NCBI GenBank assembly: GCA_017306015.1
Contig: JAFKJK010000025.1
Span: 62,001 to 126,000, forward strand
Direction of reading: 5' to 3'
DNA: 64,000 nucleotides
Source of the DNA: Propionibacteriaceae bacterium
Lineage (GTDB): Bacteria > Actinomycetota > Actinomycetes > Propionibacteriales > Propionibacteriaceae
Shown here: positions 41,738 through 50,022 of the stretch, piece after piece
Position numbering within the stretch: the first letter of the stretch is position 1
Layout: each line of letters begins with the position of its first letter
Made by a program: the position numbers and the translations under genes
The notes under the pieces: model-generated
Databases searched by the model: none
Told to the model about the DNA's origin: nothing
The model's input: the letters and a program-made list of their open reading frames with translations, nothing else

Positions 41738-43090
41738 CTACTCTGTCACGACCGGACGCGAGCGCAGCGCAGCCGCCGCCGCGTCCGCCACCGCCCGCGG
41801 ATCGCCGGTGGCCGGGACCACGACGGTGGCCGCGCGCCGGTAGGCCTCCTGACGGCTGGCGTAGAGCCCGGCGACGTCGCCGGCGAGCATCGGCCGGCCC
41901 TCGTCCCCGTCGACCCGCGCGAGGGCCTCCTCGAGCGGGACGTCGAGCAGGACGACCTGGTGGCCCACCAGCACCCGGCGAACCGACTCCGATGCCAGGG
42001 CTCCCCCGCCCAGGGCCACGACGGCCGGCGGGCCGGTCAGGATCTCGGTGATCGTGGCGGCCTCGACCTCGCGGAAACCGGCTTCGCCCTGGGCTGCGAA
42101 GATGTCGGCCACCGCGCGTCCCGACTGCGCGACGATCGCCTCGTCGCTGTCGACGAAATCGAGTCCGAGCCGGCCGGCCAGCAGCCGTCCGACCGTCGTC
42201 TTGCCGGCACCCATGAACCCCACCAGGACGACCTTCGGGTTGAGCGCAGCCGCCGCGGCGGCCCGCAGCACGAGACCGGGGACCCGGCGTCCGGTGAACA
42301 GCTCGAACTGCAGGGCGGCCTGTTCGATCAGCAACTCGATGCCGCCGATGACCTCCATCCCGGCGTCCGCCGCCGCGCGGGCCAGCGGCGTCGGCCAACC
42401 GGCATAGACCACATCGAACAGCAGCCCGACTCGGGTCCCCGGCGCGGCGCGTGAACCATGGGGACAGGTACTTCGGTTCAGACCGGCTCGCCGGTCCAGA
42501 CCGGTTCCGTCGATCACGCCAGCGGGTACGGTCGAGATCACAACCGGCTCGTCCCCGTCCGTCCACGTGGCCAAGTCGCCCACCTCGACGCTCACCCCGG
42601 GGACGGCGTCCGCTGCCCAGGCGACGAGCTCCGCACCGCGGTCGGCGTTGCGGGCGTACACCGAGACCGTCCGGACGCCGAACTCGGCCAGCGACAGGAG
42701 CGAGGACCGCGCGGTCGCCCCCGAGCCGAGGACGGCGGCGGTGTCCCAGTCCCGCCAGGCCGGCTTCAGCGCCGCCACCAGGCCGGGGATGTCGGTGTTG
42801 TCGGCCAGCCAGCCGTCCGGGGTGCGGACCAGGGTGTTTCCGACGCCGGCCCGCCGGGCCAGGTCGGTGACCCGGTCGGCCACCTGCAGGCAGGCCACTT
42901 TCAGCGGCATGGTCAGGCTCAGCCCCCGCCACTCCGGGCCGAGACCGCCGACGAAGCCGGGGAGTTCGCCGGCGAACAGGTCGTAGCGGTCGTAGGTCCA
43001 GTCGCTCAGGCCCAGTGCCCGGTAACCTGCTCGATGCAGGGCCGGAGACAGGGAATGCTCGATCGGAGACCCCAGGACGGCGGCTTTCAC
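41738..43090 (-). CDS. Fused shikimate dehydrogenase-shikimate kinase
   Basis: A 450-residue fusion. Residues 1-279 are shikimate dehydrogenase (AroE): catalytic Lys64 in SLTMPLKVA, DNTD at 97-100, NADP-binding GSGATARSS and the terminal IEQAALQFELFTGR. Residues about 284-450 are shikimate kinase (AroK): P-loop GFMGAGKT (291-298), DFVDSDEAI, VVALGGGA and RPML. The junction has almost no linker. Residues 204-213 are encoded by a dispersed repeat (42452-42480) that lengthens a loop of the AroE domain before LLFDVVYAGW. GTG start at 43090. aroB and aroC, often nearby, are absent here. Confidence 0.9.
   Translation of the reverse strand: MKAAVLGSPIEHSLSPALHRAGYRALGLSDWTYDRYDLFAGELPGFVGGLGPEWRGLSLTMPLKVACLQVADRVTDLARRAGVGNTLVRTPDGWLADNTDIPGLVAALKPAWRDWDTAAVLGSGATARSSLLSLAEFGVRTVSVYARNADRGAELVAWAADAVPGVSVEVGDLATWTDGDEPVVISTVPAGVIDGTGLDRRAGLNRSTCPHGSRAAPGTRVGLLFDVVYAGWPTPLARAAADAGMEVIGGIELLIEQAALQFELFTGRRVPGLVLRAAAAAALNPKVVLVGFMGAGKTTVGRLLAGRLGLDFVDSDEAIVAQSGRAVADIFAAQGEAGFREVEAATITEILTGPPAVVALGGGALASESVRRVLVGHQVVLLDVPLEEALARVDGDEGRPMLAGDVAGLYASRQEAYRRAATVVVPATGDPRAVADAAAAALRSRPVVTE
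42452..42480 (-). repeat. Type A dispersed repeat inside the aroE-aroK gene
   Basis: A 29-base unit beginning TGAACCATGGGGACA and ending GTACTTCGGTTCA on the plus strand, one base shorter than the other type A copies. With its flanks it keeps the fused gene open and adds the residues LNRSTCPHGS. Confidence 0.87.
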
Positions 43091-43206
43091 GGCTCACATG
43101 GTTTCACATGCCGCGGAGCGGGCGACGACGCGATTCGTCCTGTCGAAGCCGGCCGGCACTCGTTTTGCAGGCCCGAAGACCATCGACTGGGCAAATCCGG
43201 TCGGCC

Positions 43207-44250
43207 TCAGCCCGCGAGGAGCCGTCCGACCAGGCGCCCAGCGCCGGCAGCCTGCTCAGTAGTGATCTCCAGCGAGGTGACGGCGCGCAGCGTCCGCGGC
43301 CCCAGGACTGAGAGCCGGACGCCGAGCTGGGCAGCCCGTCCGGCCACGTCAGAGGAGGCCTGCTCCCCGGTATCGATCACCACGATGTTGGTCTGCGGCT
43401 TCCCGACGGCGTCCGGGAACTCGGCTGCCAGCGCCTCCGCGAAGGCCGCCGCCGCCGCATGGTCGTCGGCCAGCCGGTCGAGGTGGTGGTCGAGGGCGTA
43501 CGCCGCGGCGGCGGCCAGCACGCCGGACTGACGCATCCCGCCGCCGAGGCGTTTCCGCTGGTCGTGGGCGGCGTCGATGACCTCCCGCGACGCGGCCAGC
43601 ATCGAGCCGACCGGAGCGCCCAGCCCCTTGGAGAAGCACACGTTGACGGTGTCGAACAGCCGCCCGTAGGTCTCGAGCGACACCCCGGACGCGACGTGCG
43701 CGTTCCACAGCCGCGCCCCGTCCAGGTGCAGCCGGACGCCCTGGGCCCGGGCCGCCGCGGACGTGGCCTGCAGGTGCTCCAGGGGCTGGACGGAGCCGCC
43801 CCCGAAGTTGTGGGTGTTCTCGATCGCCACCGCGGCGGTGTGGACGAGGTGCCCGGTCGGCGGGGCGATCAGGGCGGCGATCGCAGCGGGCTCGGCGACA
43901 CCGTCGGCGGAGTGCCACGTGCGCATGGTCACTCCGTGCAGGGCTGCGTGCGCGCCGAGCTCGGCTCGGGCGATGTGGGCCTGGGCGTCGCAGAGCACCT
44001 CCTCGCCGCGCTGCACGAGCGCCCAGATGCCCAGCAGGTTCCCCATCGACCCGGTCGGGACGAACAGCGCTGCCTGGTGGCCCAGCAGTTCGGCGACCCG
44101 GGACTGGAGGGCGTTGATCGTCGGGTCCTCGCCGTAGACGTCATCGCCGACCTCGGCATCGGCCATCGCCTTGCGCATGCCGGGCGTCGGCCGGGTGAGG
44201 GTGTCGCTGCGCAGCTCGATGGTCACGTCCGGGAACGGCGGCTGCAGCAT
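43207..44250 (-). CDS. ltaE: Low-specificity L-threonine aldolase
   Basis: A PLP enzyme cleaving L-threonine or allo-threonine to glycine and acetaldehyde; 347 residues. Motifs are IELRSDTLTRPTPGMRKAMADAEVGDDVYGEDPTIN, FVPTGSMGN, ENTHNFGGG, LHLDGARLWNA and the PLP lysine in VNVCFSKGLGAPVGS. The ATG at 44250 overlaps the aroG stop codon (ATGA), so it is translated from the aroG mRNA. No metabolic link to aroG is obvious. Confidence 0.93.
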   Translation of the reverse strand: MLQPPFPDVTIELRSDTLTRPTPGMRKAMADAEVGDDVYGEDPTINALQSRVAELLGHQAALFVPTGSMGNLLGIWALVQRGEEVLCDAQAHIARAELGAHAALHGVTMRTWHSADGVAEPAAIAALIAPPTGHLVHTAAVAIENTHNFGGGSVQPLEHLQATSAAARAQGVRLHLDGARLWNAHVASGVSLETYGRLFDTVNVCFSKGLGAPVGSMLAASREVIDAAHDQRKRLGGGMRQSGVLAAAAAYALDHHLDRLADDHAAAAAFAEALAAEFPDAVGKPQTNIVVIDTGEQASSDVAGRAAQLGVRLSVLGPRTLRAVTSLEITTEQAAGAGRLVGRLLAG

Positions 44251-45638
44251 CAGAAGTCCTCGAGGTGGAACACCGGCTCGGTGGTGCCGCGCTTGATCCG
44301 TCCGCTGGTGAGCCGGTCGGCGATCAGGAACGCGAGTTCCAGCGACTGGTTGCGGTTCAGCCGGGGATCGCACGCGGTCTCGTACCGGTTCGACAGGTCC
44401 GCCTCGGCCAGCTCGCCCACCCCGCCGACGCACTCGGTGACGTCGTCGCCGGTCAGCTCGACGTGTACGCCGCCGGGCCACGTCCCCAGCTCCTCGTGGA
44501 CGTCGAAGAAGCCGGTCAGCTCGTCGGCGACCTGGCTGAACGCCCTGGTCTTGTAGCCGGTGGCGGTCTCGAAGGTGTTGCCGTGCATCGGGTCGCACAC
44601 CCAGGCGACCTTCCGTCCGGACGACTCGACCGCCTCGATCACCGGCGGCAGCGCATCCCGGACGCGCTCTGCGCCCATCCGGGAGATGATCGTCAACCGT
44701 CCCGGCTCGTGGTCGGGGTCGAGCCGGTCGACCAGCGCGCCGACCTCGTCGGGGGTCGACCTCGGGCCGATCTTCACCCCGACCGGGTTGCGGAGGTGCC
44801 GCAGGTACTCCACGTGGGCACCGTCCAGCTGCCGGGTGCGCTCGCCGATCCAGACCAGGTGGGCGCTGGTGTTGTACGGCGTGGACGTGCGGGAGTCGAT
44901 CCGGGTCAGCGCGTGCTCGTACTCCAGCAGCAACGCCTCGTGGCTGGAGTAGAAGTCGACCGTCCGGAAGGCCTCGTTGTCGACCTTGCAGGCCACCATG
45001 AACGCCAGCGCCCGGCCGATCTCGTCGGACAGCTCCTCGTAGCGGGACTCCACGTTCGAGTTGTGGACGAAGTCGGCGTTCCAGGTGTGCATGGCGCGCA
45101 GGTCGGCGTAGCCGCCGGTGACGAAGGCGCGCAGCAGGTTGAGGGTGGCCGCCGAGTGGTTGTAGACGTCCAGCAGCCGCCGCGGGTCGGGCGTCCGGGA
45201 CGCGGCGTCGAAGGCGAGCCCGTTGACCGCGTCCCCGCGGTAGGCCGGCAGGGTGATGTCGCCGCGGGTCTCGGTGTCGCGGCTACGGGGTTTGGCGTAC
45301 TGGCCGGCGATCCGGCCCACCTTCAGCACCGGCAGCTGCGCGGCGTAGGTGAGCACCACCGCCATGCTCAGCAGCACCCGCAGCTTGTTGCGGATGTTGG
45401 CGGCCGTCACCGACTCGAAGGTCTCGGCGCAGTCACCGCCCTGGAGCATGAACGAGCGGCCCAGGGCGACCTCGGCCACGCGTCCGCGGAGCTCGTCGCA
45501 CTCGCCGGCGAAGACCAGCGGCGGCAGTCGGCGCAGGCCCGCCACGACCGAATCGAGCGCCGAGGCGTCCGGATAGGTCGGCTGCTGGGCTGCTCCGAGC
45601 GCGTGCAGGTCGGCCAGGGACGGGATCGGGTTCGACAC
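44250..45638 (-). CDS. aroG: 3-deoxy-7-phosphoheptulonate synthase, class II
   Basis: First step of aromatic biosynthesis (PEP plus erythrose-4-phosphate to DAHP); 462 residues, the plant/mycobacterial class II type. Hallmarks are GRSFMLQGGDCAETF, VGRIAGQYAKPRS, YRGDAVNG, WIGERTRQLDGAHVEYLRHLRNPVGVKIGP, SRMGA and CDPMHGNT. The GTG at 45638 has TATCCT seven bases upstream, so a leaderless start inside the end of the plsC-like gene is likely. Together with aroE-K and aroQ it places three shikimate-pathway genes within 4.4 kb. Confidence 0.96.
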   Translation of the reverse strand: MSNPIPSLADLHALGAAQQPTYPDASALDSVVAGLRRLPPLVFAGECDELRGRVAEVALGRSFMLQGGDCAETFESVTAANIRNKLRVLLSMAVVLTYAAQLPVLKVGRIAGQYAKPRSRDTETRGDITLPAYRGDAVNGLAFDAASRTPDPRRLLDVYNHSAATLNLLRAFVTGGYADLRAMHTWNADFVHNSNVESRYEELSDEIGRALAFMVACKVDNEAFRTVDFYSSHEALLLEYEHALTRIDSRTSTPYNTSAHLVWIGERTRQLDGAHVEYLRHLRNPVGVKIGPRSTPDEVGALVDRLDPDHEPGRLTIISRMGAERVRDALPPVIEAVESSGRKVAWVCDPMHGNTFETATGYKTRAFSQVADELTGFFDVHEELGTWPGGVHVELTGDDVTECVGGVGELAEADLSNRYETACDPRLNRNQSLELAFLIADRLTSGRIKRGTTEPVFHLEDF

Positions 45639-45643
45639 GCCGG

Positions 45644-46402
45644 TCAGGATAGCTCCCTGTCGGGCAGGGCAGGCGGGATGGCTCCGAGGCCGGGACGCTC
45701 CAGTACCCGGGCGTCCGCCTCCGCCGGGGACAGGGCACCGCTCTTGACCGACGAGCCGTACGCGTCCACGTAGGTCTGGCCGGTGATCTCCTGGATCGCG
45801 GCCATCACCTCGTCGGTGATCCAACGCAGCGTCTCCCGATCGTCGTGCTGGCCGGCGTACGCGCTGAAGTCGAGGGGCTCGCCCACCCGGATCCGCGGGT
45901 GGTGGATCCACGGCAGGAAGCCGAACTTCCTCACCGTCTCGGTGTCGGCGACCCCCACCGGGATGATCGGGACGCCGGCCGCCAGCGCCATCCGGGCCAC
46001 GCCGGTGCGTCCCTTGTAGAGCCGGCCGTCCGGGGAGCGGGTGCCCTCGGGATAGATGCCGACCAGGCCCCCGTCGGCCAGGGCGTCCAGCACCGGCTCG
46101 AGGCCGGCCAGGCTCATCCGTCCACCGGACCGGTCCAGCGGCACCATGCCGACGGCCTTCAGGAACCAGGCGACGATGGCCGAACCCGGGCCCCGGTCAC
46201 CCTTGAACAGCTCCGCCTTCGCCGGGTAGATCAGCTGCCGCCGAATCATGGCCGGCACCGCGTAGGTCTCGCCGACGGCGATGTGATTGGTGGCCAGGAT
46301 CGCCCCGCCGCTGGCCGGGATGTTCTCCTCACCGTCGATCTGCGCCCGGAACAGCCAGGCGACGACCGGACGGAACAGCCCGTACTTGAAGAAGTTGTAC
46401 AT
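45644..46402 (-). CDS. 1-acyl-sn-glycerol-3-phosphate acyltransferase family protein
   Basis: A 252-residue membrane-associated acyltransferase of the PlsC family. It has an N-terminal amphipathic region, motif I NHIAVGE (Asn39-His40 to Glu45) and the YPEGTRSPDG motif III. The canonical motif I is NHxxxxD; here the aspartate is replaced by glutamate, which may affect the catalytic dyad. It occupies the same position relative to aroG as mycobacterial Rv2182c. A C-terminal tail of about 40 residues follows the catalytic domain. The ribosome-binding site is weak. Phosphatidic acid synthesis is the likely role. Confidence 0.87.
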   Translation of the reverse strand: MYNFFKYGLFRPVVAWLFRAQIDGEENIPASGGAILATNHIAVGETYAVPAMIRRQLIYPAKAELFKGDRGPGSAIVAWFLKAVGMVPLDRSGGRMSLAGLEPVLDALADGGLVGIYPEGTRSPDGRLYKGRTGVARMALAAGVPIIPVGVADTETVRKFGFLPWIHHPRIRVGEPLDFSAYAGQHDDRETLRWITDEVMAAIQEITGQTYVDAYGSSVKSGALSPAEADARVLERPGLGAIPPALPDRELS

Positions 46403-46465
46403 TCCAGGACTCTCTTGCCCTCTGCCCTATGCCGTTGACGCTGCCGGACAGCCTACGATCAACCC

Positions 46466-47218
46466 ATGCAGGTAGCCGACACCGCGCAACCCTTCCACGC
46501 CGGGACGGGCCGGGTCGGCGTGCTGTTCTGCCACGGGTTCACCGGGTCGCCCTGGTCGCTGCTGGAATGGGCCCGGACGACGGCCGACGCAGGCCACCGG
46601 GTCGCCCTCCCCCGGCTGCCGGGCCACGGCACCAGCTGGCAGGAGATGAACCTGACCGGCTGGCAGGACTGGTACTCGATGGCCGAGCGCGAGTTCAACG
46701 AGCTCCGCGACCAGTGCGACCGGGTCTTCGTCGCCGGCCTGAGCATGGGCGGGGCGCTGTCGCTGCGGCTCGCCGAGAAGTATCCCGACGACGTGGCCGG
46801 ACTGATCCTGGTCAACCCGGCCGTCCTGGGCTATCCGAACACCTTCTTCGTCCCGCTGCTGCAGCACTTCATCGGTTCGGTCGGGGCGATCGGCTCCGAC
46901 ATCGCGTCCCCCGGTGTTACCGAGCACGCGTACGAGCGCACCCCGCTGCGGGCGGCGGCGTCCATGATGAAGCTGTGGGCCGAGGTGAAGGCCTGCCTGG
47001 ATCTGGTCTCGTGCCCGTTGCTGATGTTCCGCTCGGTGACCGACCACGTGGTGCCGGCCTCGTCGAAGGAGTACATCCTCAGCCACGTGTCCAGCGACGT
47101 GATCATCGACCGGGTGCTGCCCCGCAGCTATCACGTCGCCACGATGGACTACGAGAAGGACGTGATCTTCACCGAGACGCTGGACTTCATCGAGGCCCAC
47201 GCGAACGTCGCCGGCTGA
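46466..47218 (+). CDS. Alpha/beta hydrolase (carboxylesterase/monoacylglycerol lipase-like)
   Basis: A 250-residue serine hydrolase similar to Geobacillus Est30-type carboxylesterases. The oxyanion region is LFCHGFTGSPWS. The nucleophile elbow is GLSMGG with Ser93. The rest of the triad is Asp193 in SVTDHVVP and His223 in SYHVATMDYEKD. Short-chain acyl esters or monoglycerides are likely substrates. The ATG at 46466 has TACGAT six bases upstream (leaderless). Divergent from the plsC-like gene. Confidence 0.9.
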   Translation: MQVADTAQPFHAGTGRVGVLFCHGFTGSPWSLLEWARTTADAGHRVALPRLPGHGTSWQEMNLTGWQDWYSMAEREFNELRDQCDRVFVAGLSMGGALSLRLAEKYPDDVAGLILVNPAVLGYPNTFFVPLLQHFIGSVGAIGSDIASPGVTEHAYERTPLRAAASMMKLWAEVKACLDLVSCPLLMFRSVTDHVVPASSKEYILSHVSSDVIIDRVLPRSYHVATMDYEKDVIFTETLDFIEAHANVAG

Positions 47219-47243
47219 CGTCGCGCGGGCCCCGTGGCGCGCT

Positions 47244-48077
47244 TCAGCGCAGGTCCTCCGCCGTCTCCAGCTGGACCAGCCGGACGTCGCCGCTGACGGT
47301 CTTCGCCCGCAGCCGCAGGCTCTCCTGGCCCGGCTCGGGACGGCCCGCTCCGACCAGGTCCGAGGTCACCTTGCCGGTGATGGTCGAGATGTCGGTCCAG
47401 ACCGGGATCGCCGGCGGCACACCCAGGCGAACCGACCCGGACGCCGTCGAGACCGCGACCTCGCCCGAGCGCAGCCGTCCGACCTCGACGTCCCCGCTGG
47501 CGGAGTTGAGCTGGAGGTCGTCGTCGGCCTTCTCGATGACGATGTTGCCCGAGGCGGCCTTGGCCACGACCCGTCCCCTGGCGTGATCGACCTGTACGTC
47601 GCCGGAGCCGGTGCCGAACGATGAGCTGCCGTTCACCTCACTCACAGCGATGTCGCCCGAGCCGGTCTTGACCCGGGTCTCGCCCGCCGTCCCGATCCGG
47701 ACGTCGCCCGAGCCGGTGCCGACGTTGACCTGGCCGGTCACCTCGGCAAGCTCGACGTCCCCAGACCCGGTCTGCACGTTGGCGCTCGCGAGTCGGCCGG
47801 AGGTCCTGACGTCGGCCGACCCCGTCCGGACGACCGCCCGGCTGCCGGTGGGGACGGTCGCCCACACCTGCAGGACGGCACCGAAGTCGAAGACGGACCG
47901 GCGCTCGACGACGGCGCTCAGCTGGTTGCCGCTGTACTCGATGCGCACGCGCTCCGGCTGGTCGCCCTCGACGCGGATCGTCGATTCGGTGGTGTCACCG
48001 GCCATCACGATCACCTGGCCGCGGTCGAACTCGAGAAAGAGGTCGACGGGAGAGGGGGTGTTGAAGGTTCGTTCCAT
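47244..48077 (-). CDS. DUF4097 beta-repeat protein
   Basis: A 277-residue protein without signal peptide. It is dominated by a beta-solenoid-like repeat in which TGSGDV or a variant recurs about every 19-20 residues (VRTGSADV, VQTGSGDV, VGTGSGDV, VKTGSGDI, FGTGSGDV, SASGDV, TASGSV, KTVSGDV). This is the DUF4097 (putative adhesin) pattern; the function is unknown. AAAGGA precedes the ATG at 48077. The gene lies 12 bases after an RHH regulator gene and is probably co-expressed with and controlled by it. Confidence 0.87.
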   Translation of the reverse strand: MERTFNTPSPVDLFLEFDRGQVIVMAGDTTESTIRVEGDQPERVRIEYSGNQLSAVVERRSVFDFGAVLQVWATVPTGSRAVVRTGSADVRTSGRLASANVQTGSGDVELAEVTGQVNVGTGSGDVRIGTAGETRVKTGSGDIAVSEVNGSSSFGTGSGDVQVDHARGRVVAKAASGNIVIEKADDDLQLNSASGDVEVGRLRSGEVAVSTASGSVRLGVPPAIPVWTDISTITGKVTSDLVGAGRPEPGQESLRLRAKTVSGDVRLVQLETAEDLR

Positions 48078-48089
48078 GGTCGTGTCCTT

Positions 48090-48626
48090 TCAGATCCAGC
48101 CCTGCATACGGGTGCCCGAACGCCTGCCGGGCCTCGGCTCGGCCCACGGGGCCTGGACGTCGACGAACGGGATGCCGCCGAGGTTGATCCGCGCGCTCCA
48201 GCCCGGGGTCGTGCTGGCCTCGCGCAGGACGGTGGTGATCCAGCTGTTGAGGGAGACGCCTGCGGTGGTTGCGCACTCCTCGACCCGGGCCTTGACGGAC
48301 TCCGGGATGCGGAGCGTGATCCGGGCGGTGAGCGAGTCGTCCTCGTCGTCGGCGGGTGCGGCGGGCGGCTGGGGGTAGCTCTCGGCGCCGTGGTGGAAGT
48401 CGAACTGCAGGCCCTCACCTTCGAGCCGGACGCCGACGCTGCCGGACGGGAGCTCGGAACTGATCTCCGCGGCGGCCTGCGTGACCGCCTCCATGATCGC
48501 GAGCCGGGCCGCAGGGGCGAGCGCGACGCCGACCCGGTCGGCCGCCTGTTTGGCCTCGTCACCGCCGAGTTCAGCGGCGGCACGCAGGCTCTCGCGAAGC
48601 TTCTCGATGTACGTGTCGATGTTCAT
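48090..48626 (-). CDS. HicB-like ribbon-helix-helix protein
   Basis: A 178-residue protein. The N-terminal half is helical (DTYIEKLRESLRAAAELGGDEAKQAADRVGVALAPAARLAIMEAV). The segment LTARITLRIPESVKARVEECATTAGVSLNSWITTVLREA is a ribbon-helix-helix DNA-binding domain of the HicB/Arc type. The C-terminal tail ends in a Trp/Arg-rich stretch. It is often annotated as a HicB antitoxin, but no HicA toxin is next to it; the partner here is the DUF4097 gene. The ATG at 48626 has CATGAT six bases upstream, a leaderless start. Autoregulation via the palindrome at 48636-48656 is inferred. Confidence 0.83.
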   Translation of the reverse strand: MNIDTYIEKLRESLRAAAELGGDEAKQAADRVGVALAPAARLAIMEAVTQAAAEISSELPSGSVGVRLEGEGLQFDFHHGAESYPQPPAAPADDEDDSLTARITLRIPESVKARVEECATTAGVSLNSWITTVLREASTTPGWSARINLGGIPFVDVQAPWAEPRPGRRSGTRMQGWI

Positions 48627-48632
48627 GACACC

Positions 48633-48661
48633 ATCATGACATCGTTGTGATGTCATTTCAA
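48633..48661 (-). promoter_or_regulatory. RHH-gene promoter with 21-bp operator in the spacer
   Basis: On the minus strand TTGAAA (48656-48661) and CATGAT (48633-48638) are separated by 17 bases. ATGACATC (48636-48643) and GATGTCAT (48649-48656) form a perfect inverted repeat with 8-base arms and a 5-base centre that spans the promoter. The ATG lies six bases beyond the -10. This is the layout expected for autorepression by the ribbon-helix-helix product. Confidence 0.72.
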
Positions 48662-48832
48662 GAGAGATATGGCGTCACCGTGACGGCGTCCGGTGATCTG
48701 CTGGACCTAGGCGATTCCTGCCAGTGTGACGGTTGGCTCTGCCGTGCGGGAGTAGGTCCCGTCTTCCCAGGCACACACACGAGGCCCAAGCGGGTGGGTA
48801 AACGGCGGAATCCTCCCAGCTTTCGCCGGGAT

Positions 48833-48851
48833 GACGTCGCAGAGCGACGTC
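48833..48851 (-). terminator. Hairpin at the end of the NlpC/P60 gene
   Basis: GACGTCGC (48833-48840) and GCGACGTC (48844-48851) form a perfect 8-base stem with a 3-base loop that overlaps the stop codon of the NlpC/P60 gene. Probable transcription terminator. Confidence 0.6.
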
Positions 48852-49917
48852 AGTTGAGGACGCGGCGCGCGCCGGCCCAGGGGGCCGGGTAGCTGGCCAG
48901 CGACTGCACGACCAGGTCGGCGCGGGTGTTGCGGGCGTGGACGAACTTGCCACCGCCGATGTACATCCCGACGTGGTGGATCGGGTGGTAGAAGAAGATC
49001 AGGTCACCGGGCTTGAGCTCGGACTTGGACACCGAGCGCCCGATGTGGGACTGCGCCTGCGAGGAGTGCGGCAGCCGGACGCCGGCAGCCCGGTAGGACG
49101 CCAGCATCAGGCCGGAGCAGTCGAACCCGCTCGGGCCGGCCGATCCCCAGACGTACTGTCCGGCGGGAACCTTGCTGAGCGCGTACTTGATCGCAACCTG
49201 GATCCGCGCGCTGGCGTCCGCGTAGTCGCCCGGATCGACGGTGACAGGGCCGCCGTCGCTGTCGTTCATCCGCGCCTGCTCCTCGGCGCTCAGGGTGTTG
49301 TAGAGCTGCTTCGCAGCGGCGAGCTTGTCGTCGATCTGCTTCTTCAGCTCGGCCATCTTCTGTTCCTGGTCGGCGAGCGCCGCCACTTCGGCCTCGGCCG
49401 CCCGCCTCATGTCGGTCAGGTTGGCCTGCTCGGCCTGCTGATCGGCGAGGATGGCGTCCATGTCCTCGTCCACCTTGTTGACGGTGGAGAGCTTGGCCAT
49501 CATCGTCTCCGGGTCGCCGGAGGTGAAGATCTGCACGGTGGTGTCGATGTCCCGGCTGCGGAACTGGGCCAGGGCGATCGCCTGGGCCTGGGCGCTGAGC
49601 TGATCGACCTTCTTCTGCTGCAGCGCGATGTCGTCCTGCAGGACCTTGAGCCGCTCGTTGCCGGCATCCAGGGCGTCCTGGGCGGCGTCGTAGGCCTCGC
49701 CGATCTCGGCTGCCTCGTCCTCGAGCTTCTTGACCTGAGCGGCAGCGTCGGCCGCGGTGGTGGGCTTCGCAGCGGCGCTCGGCGACGTGCTGGCGCTGGG
49801 CGAAGCGCCCGGAGTCGGCACGGGCGCGGCCTCGGCGGTGGCGAACTGGATGACGAGAAGAGTGGCGGCAACGGCAGCCGTCGCTGTAGCGAGCGCGCGT
49901 CCGTTCTTCCAACCCAT
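48850..49917 (-). CDS. NlpC/P60 peptidoglycan endopeptidase with coiled coil (RipC-like)
   Basis: A secreted 355-residue hydrolase. Residues 1-30 are a signal peptide, followed by a Pro/Ser/Thr/Ala-rich segment (31-52). A long coiled coil (about 55-215; VKKLEDEAAEIGEAYDAAQDAL, EVAALADQEQKMAELKKQIDDKL) comes next, then the NlpC/P60 domain (about 235-355). Catalytic residues are Cys267 in GFDCSGL, His315 in HHVGMYIG and His327. The domain order matches mycobacterial RipC (Rv2190c), an FtsEX-linked endopeptidase, and gene order agrees. The coiled coil probably couples it to FtsX. AGGGG lies upstream of the ATG at 49917. Confidence 0.92.
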   Translation of the reverse strand: MGWKNGRALATATAAVAATLLVIQFATAEAAPVPTPGASPSASTSPSAAAKPTTAADAAAQVKKLEDEAAEIGEAYDAAQDALDAGNERLKVLQDDIALQQKKVDQLSAQAQAIALAQFRSRDIDTTVQIFTSGDPETMMAKLSTVNKVDEDMDAILADQQAEQANLTDMRRAAEAEVAALADQEQKMAELKKQIDDKLAAAKQLYNTLSAEEQARMNDSDGGPVTVDPGDYADASARIQVAIKYALSKVPAGQYVWGSAGPSGFDCSGLMLASYRAAGVRLPHSSQAQSHIGRSVSKSELKPGDLIFFYHPIHHVGMYIGGGKFVHARNTRADLVVQSLASYPAPWAGARRVLN

Positions 49918-50022
49918 CAGTGCTACCCCTCGACCTGCTTGCCCAGTCCTTAAGTGAAACTGAGAAAACCCTAAGGGACGCCCCGCTGATCGCGCAACTC
50001 CCCCCGGGTTGTCGAGCGGAGT

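Noticed and set aside
48090..48626. HicAB toxin-antitoxin system
   Set aside because: Only the HicB-like RHH part is present; the neighbouring DUF4097 protein is not a HicA-like toxin.
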